DNA of 36,642 bases, taken from the NCBI GenBank assembly GCA_031404455.1, contig JANNHP010000105.1:1-36642 (forward strand), in the 5' to 3' direction. Each line of letters begins with the position of its first letter. Position 1 is the first letter of the stretch. Below, in pieces: positions 34,629 through 36,642 of this stretch. Below the pieces are notes generated by a model. That model did no database searches and was not told the origin of the DNA. It saw only the letters and a program-made list of their open reading frames with translations. Source of the stretch: JANNHP01 sp031404455. GTDB lineage: Bacteria > Planctomycetota > JAJSAM01 > JAJVHW01. The position numbers were made by a program, and so were the translations under genes.

Positions 34629-36642
34629 TCAGAACCCGAAGTCCCGGGCTCGCTCGGGCGGCACGGGCGCATAGCTGTGCGGCTCCATGGAGTAGCCGGC
34701 GCGGCCCTGGCTCTGGCTCCGCACCGCGGTCGAGTAGCCGAACATCTCGGAGATCGGCACCAACCCGCGGATCGTCGCGATCACCTCGGTGTGGTCGACG
34801 GATTCGATCGTGGCGCGGCGACGGTTGAGGTCGCCGAGCACGTCGCCCATGTACTCGGCGGGCGTCTGGACCTCAAATCTCATGATCGGCTCGAGCACCA
34901 CGAACGGGACCGAGTCGAACGCGTCGCGGAACGCGAGCGACGCCGCCGCCTCGAACGCCACGTCGCTGGCTTCGTTGTCGCGCGTCGCGGCGTCGATCAC
35001 GGTCGCGCGCAACTGCACGACGGGGAGTCCGCAACCGGCGCCGCCCTGGAACGACGTCAGCACGGCCGACTTGACGTTTGGGACGAACTGCTTCGGGATG
35101 GCGCCCGGCCGCGAGAGATCGAGGAACTCCGCCTTCGCGAGCGCGGGCATCGGATCGAGGCGCAGCCTGATCCGCGCATAGTGTCCCTTCTCGCCGATGA
35201 CGCGTTCGAACGCGTGCTCCGCCTCTGCCGTCGTGCTGAGCGTCTGCCGGTACGCCACGCGCGGCTTGCCGGTCTGCACGCGCACCCCGAACTCGCGTTC
35301 CAGCCGGTGCACGAGGACCTCGAGGTGCAGCTCACCCATGCCGTGGATGATCTTCTGGCCCGTCTCCTCGTCCACGCGCGTCGAGAATGTCGGGTCGTCG
35401 CGCGCGAGCTTCTCGATCGCGGTCTCGAGCGCGTCCTTGTCCGCCGACGATCGCGGCTCGATGGCGAGCGAGATGACCGGTTCCGCGAAGGACATCGACT
35501 CGAGCAGGATGGGCTCGCGCTTCGGGCACAGCGTGTCTCCGGTGACCGTGTACCGGAGCCCGATCGCGGCCGCGATCTCGCCGACGCCCGCTTCCTCGAT
35601 GGGAATGCGCTCGTCGGCGTGCATCTGCACGAGGCGCGCTATCCGCTCTACCTTGTCGCGGCGGGGATTGTAGAGCTGGTCCCCCACCTTGAGCGTGCCG
35701 GAGTAGACGCGCAGATAGGTCAGGTCACCGTGGGAATCGGCGAAGGTCTTGAATGCCAGCGCGCTGAGCGGCTCGTCCTGCGCGAAACGGCGCACGACCT
35801 CGCGGCCCGAAGCCGGGTCGTGGCCGATGACGCTCCCGATGTCGGCGGGCGACGGCAGGTACGCGACGATCGCATCGAGGAGCGGCTGGATTCCCCTGTT
35901 GCGCAGCGCCGCGCCGCACAGCACCGGATGGAACGCGAGCTTCAGCGTCGCCGCCCTGATCGCCGCGCGCAGATCGTCTTCGGCGAGGTCGCCCTGCTCG
36001 AGATAGCGCGCGAGGATCTCGTCGGAAGCGTGCTCGGCAGCCGCCTCGCACAACTCGGCGCGCGCGATGCCCGCCTCGTCGACGAGCGCCGCGGGGATCT
36101 CGGCCGCATGGACCGTCTTGCCCTGGTCCGCGTCGTCGAACGTCAGGTACTTGCGAGCGACTAGATCCACGACTCCGAGAATCTCCTGACCGTTCATGTG
36201 CGGGATGACGACCGGAACGGCGGTCGCGCCGAGGCGCGAGTGGATCGTCTCGATCGCCTTGCGATAATCGGCGCCTGGCTTGTCGAGTTTGTTGATGAAG
36301 CAGATCCGCGGCACGCGGTACCGCGTCGCCTGGCGCCAGACCGTCTCGGACTGCGCCTCGACGCCGTTGAGTCCGTCGAACACGACCACGGCGCCGTCGA
36401 GGACCCGGAGGCTGCGCTCCACCTCGGCGGTGAAGTCCACGTGACCGGGCGTGTCGATCAGGTTGATCTGATGCCCCTGCCACGAGAGGGTCGTGGCGGC
36501 GCTGGTGATCGTGATCCCCCGCTCGCGCTCCTCCTCCATCCAGTCCATGTGGGCGATCACCTGGGCGTCGAGGTAGGTCTCGTAGATGGTGAAGAAGTTC
36601 GAGGCCCCGGAGACCGCGGGGCGGCCCTGGTAGACCCGCTTG
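34629..36642 (-). CDS. fusA: Elongation factor G, 5'-partial
   Basis: A translational GTPase that drives translocation. From the codon at 36548 leftward the protein is clear EF-G: DWMEEERERGITITSAATT (switch I), DTPGHVDF (G3), NKLDKPG (G4), domain II, domain III, domain IV (YRQTLSTTAEAEHAFERVIG) and the C-terminal domain V (PAEYMGDVLGDLNRRR). That gives ~639 residues; the P-loop (GKTT) and ~55 N-terminal residues are missing. The frame stays open to the window edge, but the last ~31 codons (reading SNFFTIYETYLDAQVIAH before MDWME) do not look like the EF-G segment expected there, so the junction at ~36549 may be artificial. It lies upstream of rpsJ. Confidence 0.9.
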   Translation of the reverse strand, partial: KRVYQGRPAVSGASNFFTIYETYLDAQVIAHMDWMEEERERGITITSAATTLSWQGHQINLIDTPGHVDFTAEVERSLRVLDGAVVVFDGLNGVEAQSETVWRQATRYRVPRICFINKLDKPGADYRKAIETIHSRLGATAVPVVIPHMNGQEILGVVDLVARKYLTFDDADQGKTVHAAEIPAALVDEAGIARAELCEAAAEHASDEILARYLEQGDLAEDDLRAAIRAATLKLAFHPVLCGAALRNRGIQPLLDAIVAYLPSPADIGSVIGHDPASGREVVRRFAQDEPLSALAFKTFADSHGDLTYLRVYSGTLKVGDQLYNPRRDKVERIARLVQMHADERIPIEEAGVGEIAAAIGLRYTVTGDTLCPKREPILLESMSFAEPVISLAIEPRSSADKDALETAIEKLARDDPTFSTRVDEETGQKIIHGMGELHLEVLVHRLEREFGVRVQTGKPRVAYRQTLSTTAEAEHAFERVIGEKGHYARIRLRLDPMPALAKAEFLDLSRPGAIPKQFVPNVKSAVLTSFQGGAGCGLPVVQLRATVIDAATRDNEASDVAFEAAASLAFRDAFDSVPFVVLEPIMRFEVQTPAEYMGDVLGDLNRRRATIESVDHTEVIATIRGLVPISEMFGYSTAVRSQSQGRAGYSMEPHSYAPVPPERARDFGF

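Noticed and set aside
36500..36642. Possible intein at the fusA 5' edge
   Set aside because: The sequence before the EF-G part ends VIAH then Met, lacking the His-Asn/Cys-Ser-Thr junction required for protein splicing.

Overview
This is a GC-rich bacterial chromosomal segment, almost entirely informational housekeeping. It holds a 16S-23S rRNA operon, the aspS and infC-rpmI-rplT-pheS-pheT cluster, and the S10/spc/alpha ribosomal-protein superoperon. The 16S sequence reads most like Planctomycetota: it has the 'GGATTAGGCATGC' 5' motif, 'GGGGGCTCACACAAGCGG' near position 2913, and variant 27F and EUB338 probe sites. This placement is by eye only. There is no CRISPR array, insertion sequence, phage gene or tRNA that I can recognise, and I see no convincing novel defence or mobile system.

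Layout, left to right. 1-295: AT-rich sequence that is not 23S. 296-1965: 5' part of 23S rRNA (minus). 1966-2292: tRNA-less spacer. 2293-3851: 16S rRNA (minus). 3852-4253: rRNA leader with a boxA-like element, one strand of the 16S processing stem and a terminator-like hairpin. 4254-4904: nnrE (plus). 5089-6141: a LysM/YkuD L,D-transpeptidase (minus). 6142-6519: hairpin-rich noncoding DNA. 6520-10953: pheT, pheS, rplT, rpmI and infC (all minus, transcribed infC to pheT). 11170-12921: aspS (minus). 13043-15679: ndk, a TPR lipoprotein and a secreted helical protein (plus). A 10-bp hairpin then separates these from the convergent block on the right. 15707-36642: one minus-strand block, transcribed in the order fusA, rpsJ, rplC-D-W-B, rpsS, rplV, rpsC, rplP, rpmC, rpsQ, rplN-X-E, rpsN, rpsH, rplF-R, rpsE, rplO, secY, adk, map, infA, rpmJ, rpsM-K-D, rpoA, rplQ, an unknown gene, miaB, ribD.

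The genes supply the parts of translation and its immediate support: ribosomal proteins, IF-1 and IF-3, EF-G, Asp- and Phe-tRNA synthetases, nascent-chain processing (Map), export (SecY), RNA polymerase alpha, nucleotide balance (Adk, Ndk) and tRNA modification (MiaB). Many junctions in the superoperon are GTGA/ATGA overlaps, which suggests translational coupling. Gene-content oddities are the absence of rpmD (L30), the absence of tuf between fusA and rpsJ, a PheT lacking the N-terminal OB-fold tRNA-binding domain, and an Ala/Pro-rich N-terminal extension on S11.

The most interesting points are a likely non-canonical AUC start codon for infC, the visible rRNA processing stem with boxA-like elements and a hairpin that would require antitermination, twin hairpins between rpsJ and rplC, an unrecognised gene coupled to miaB, and apparent sequence discontinuities at both ends of the window (inside 23S and inside fusA) that look like chimeric contig ends or genuine insertions.
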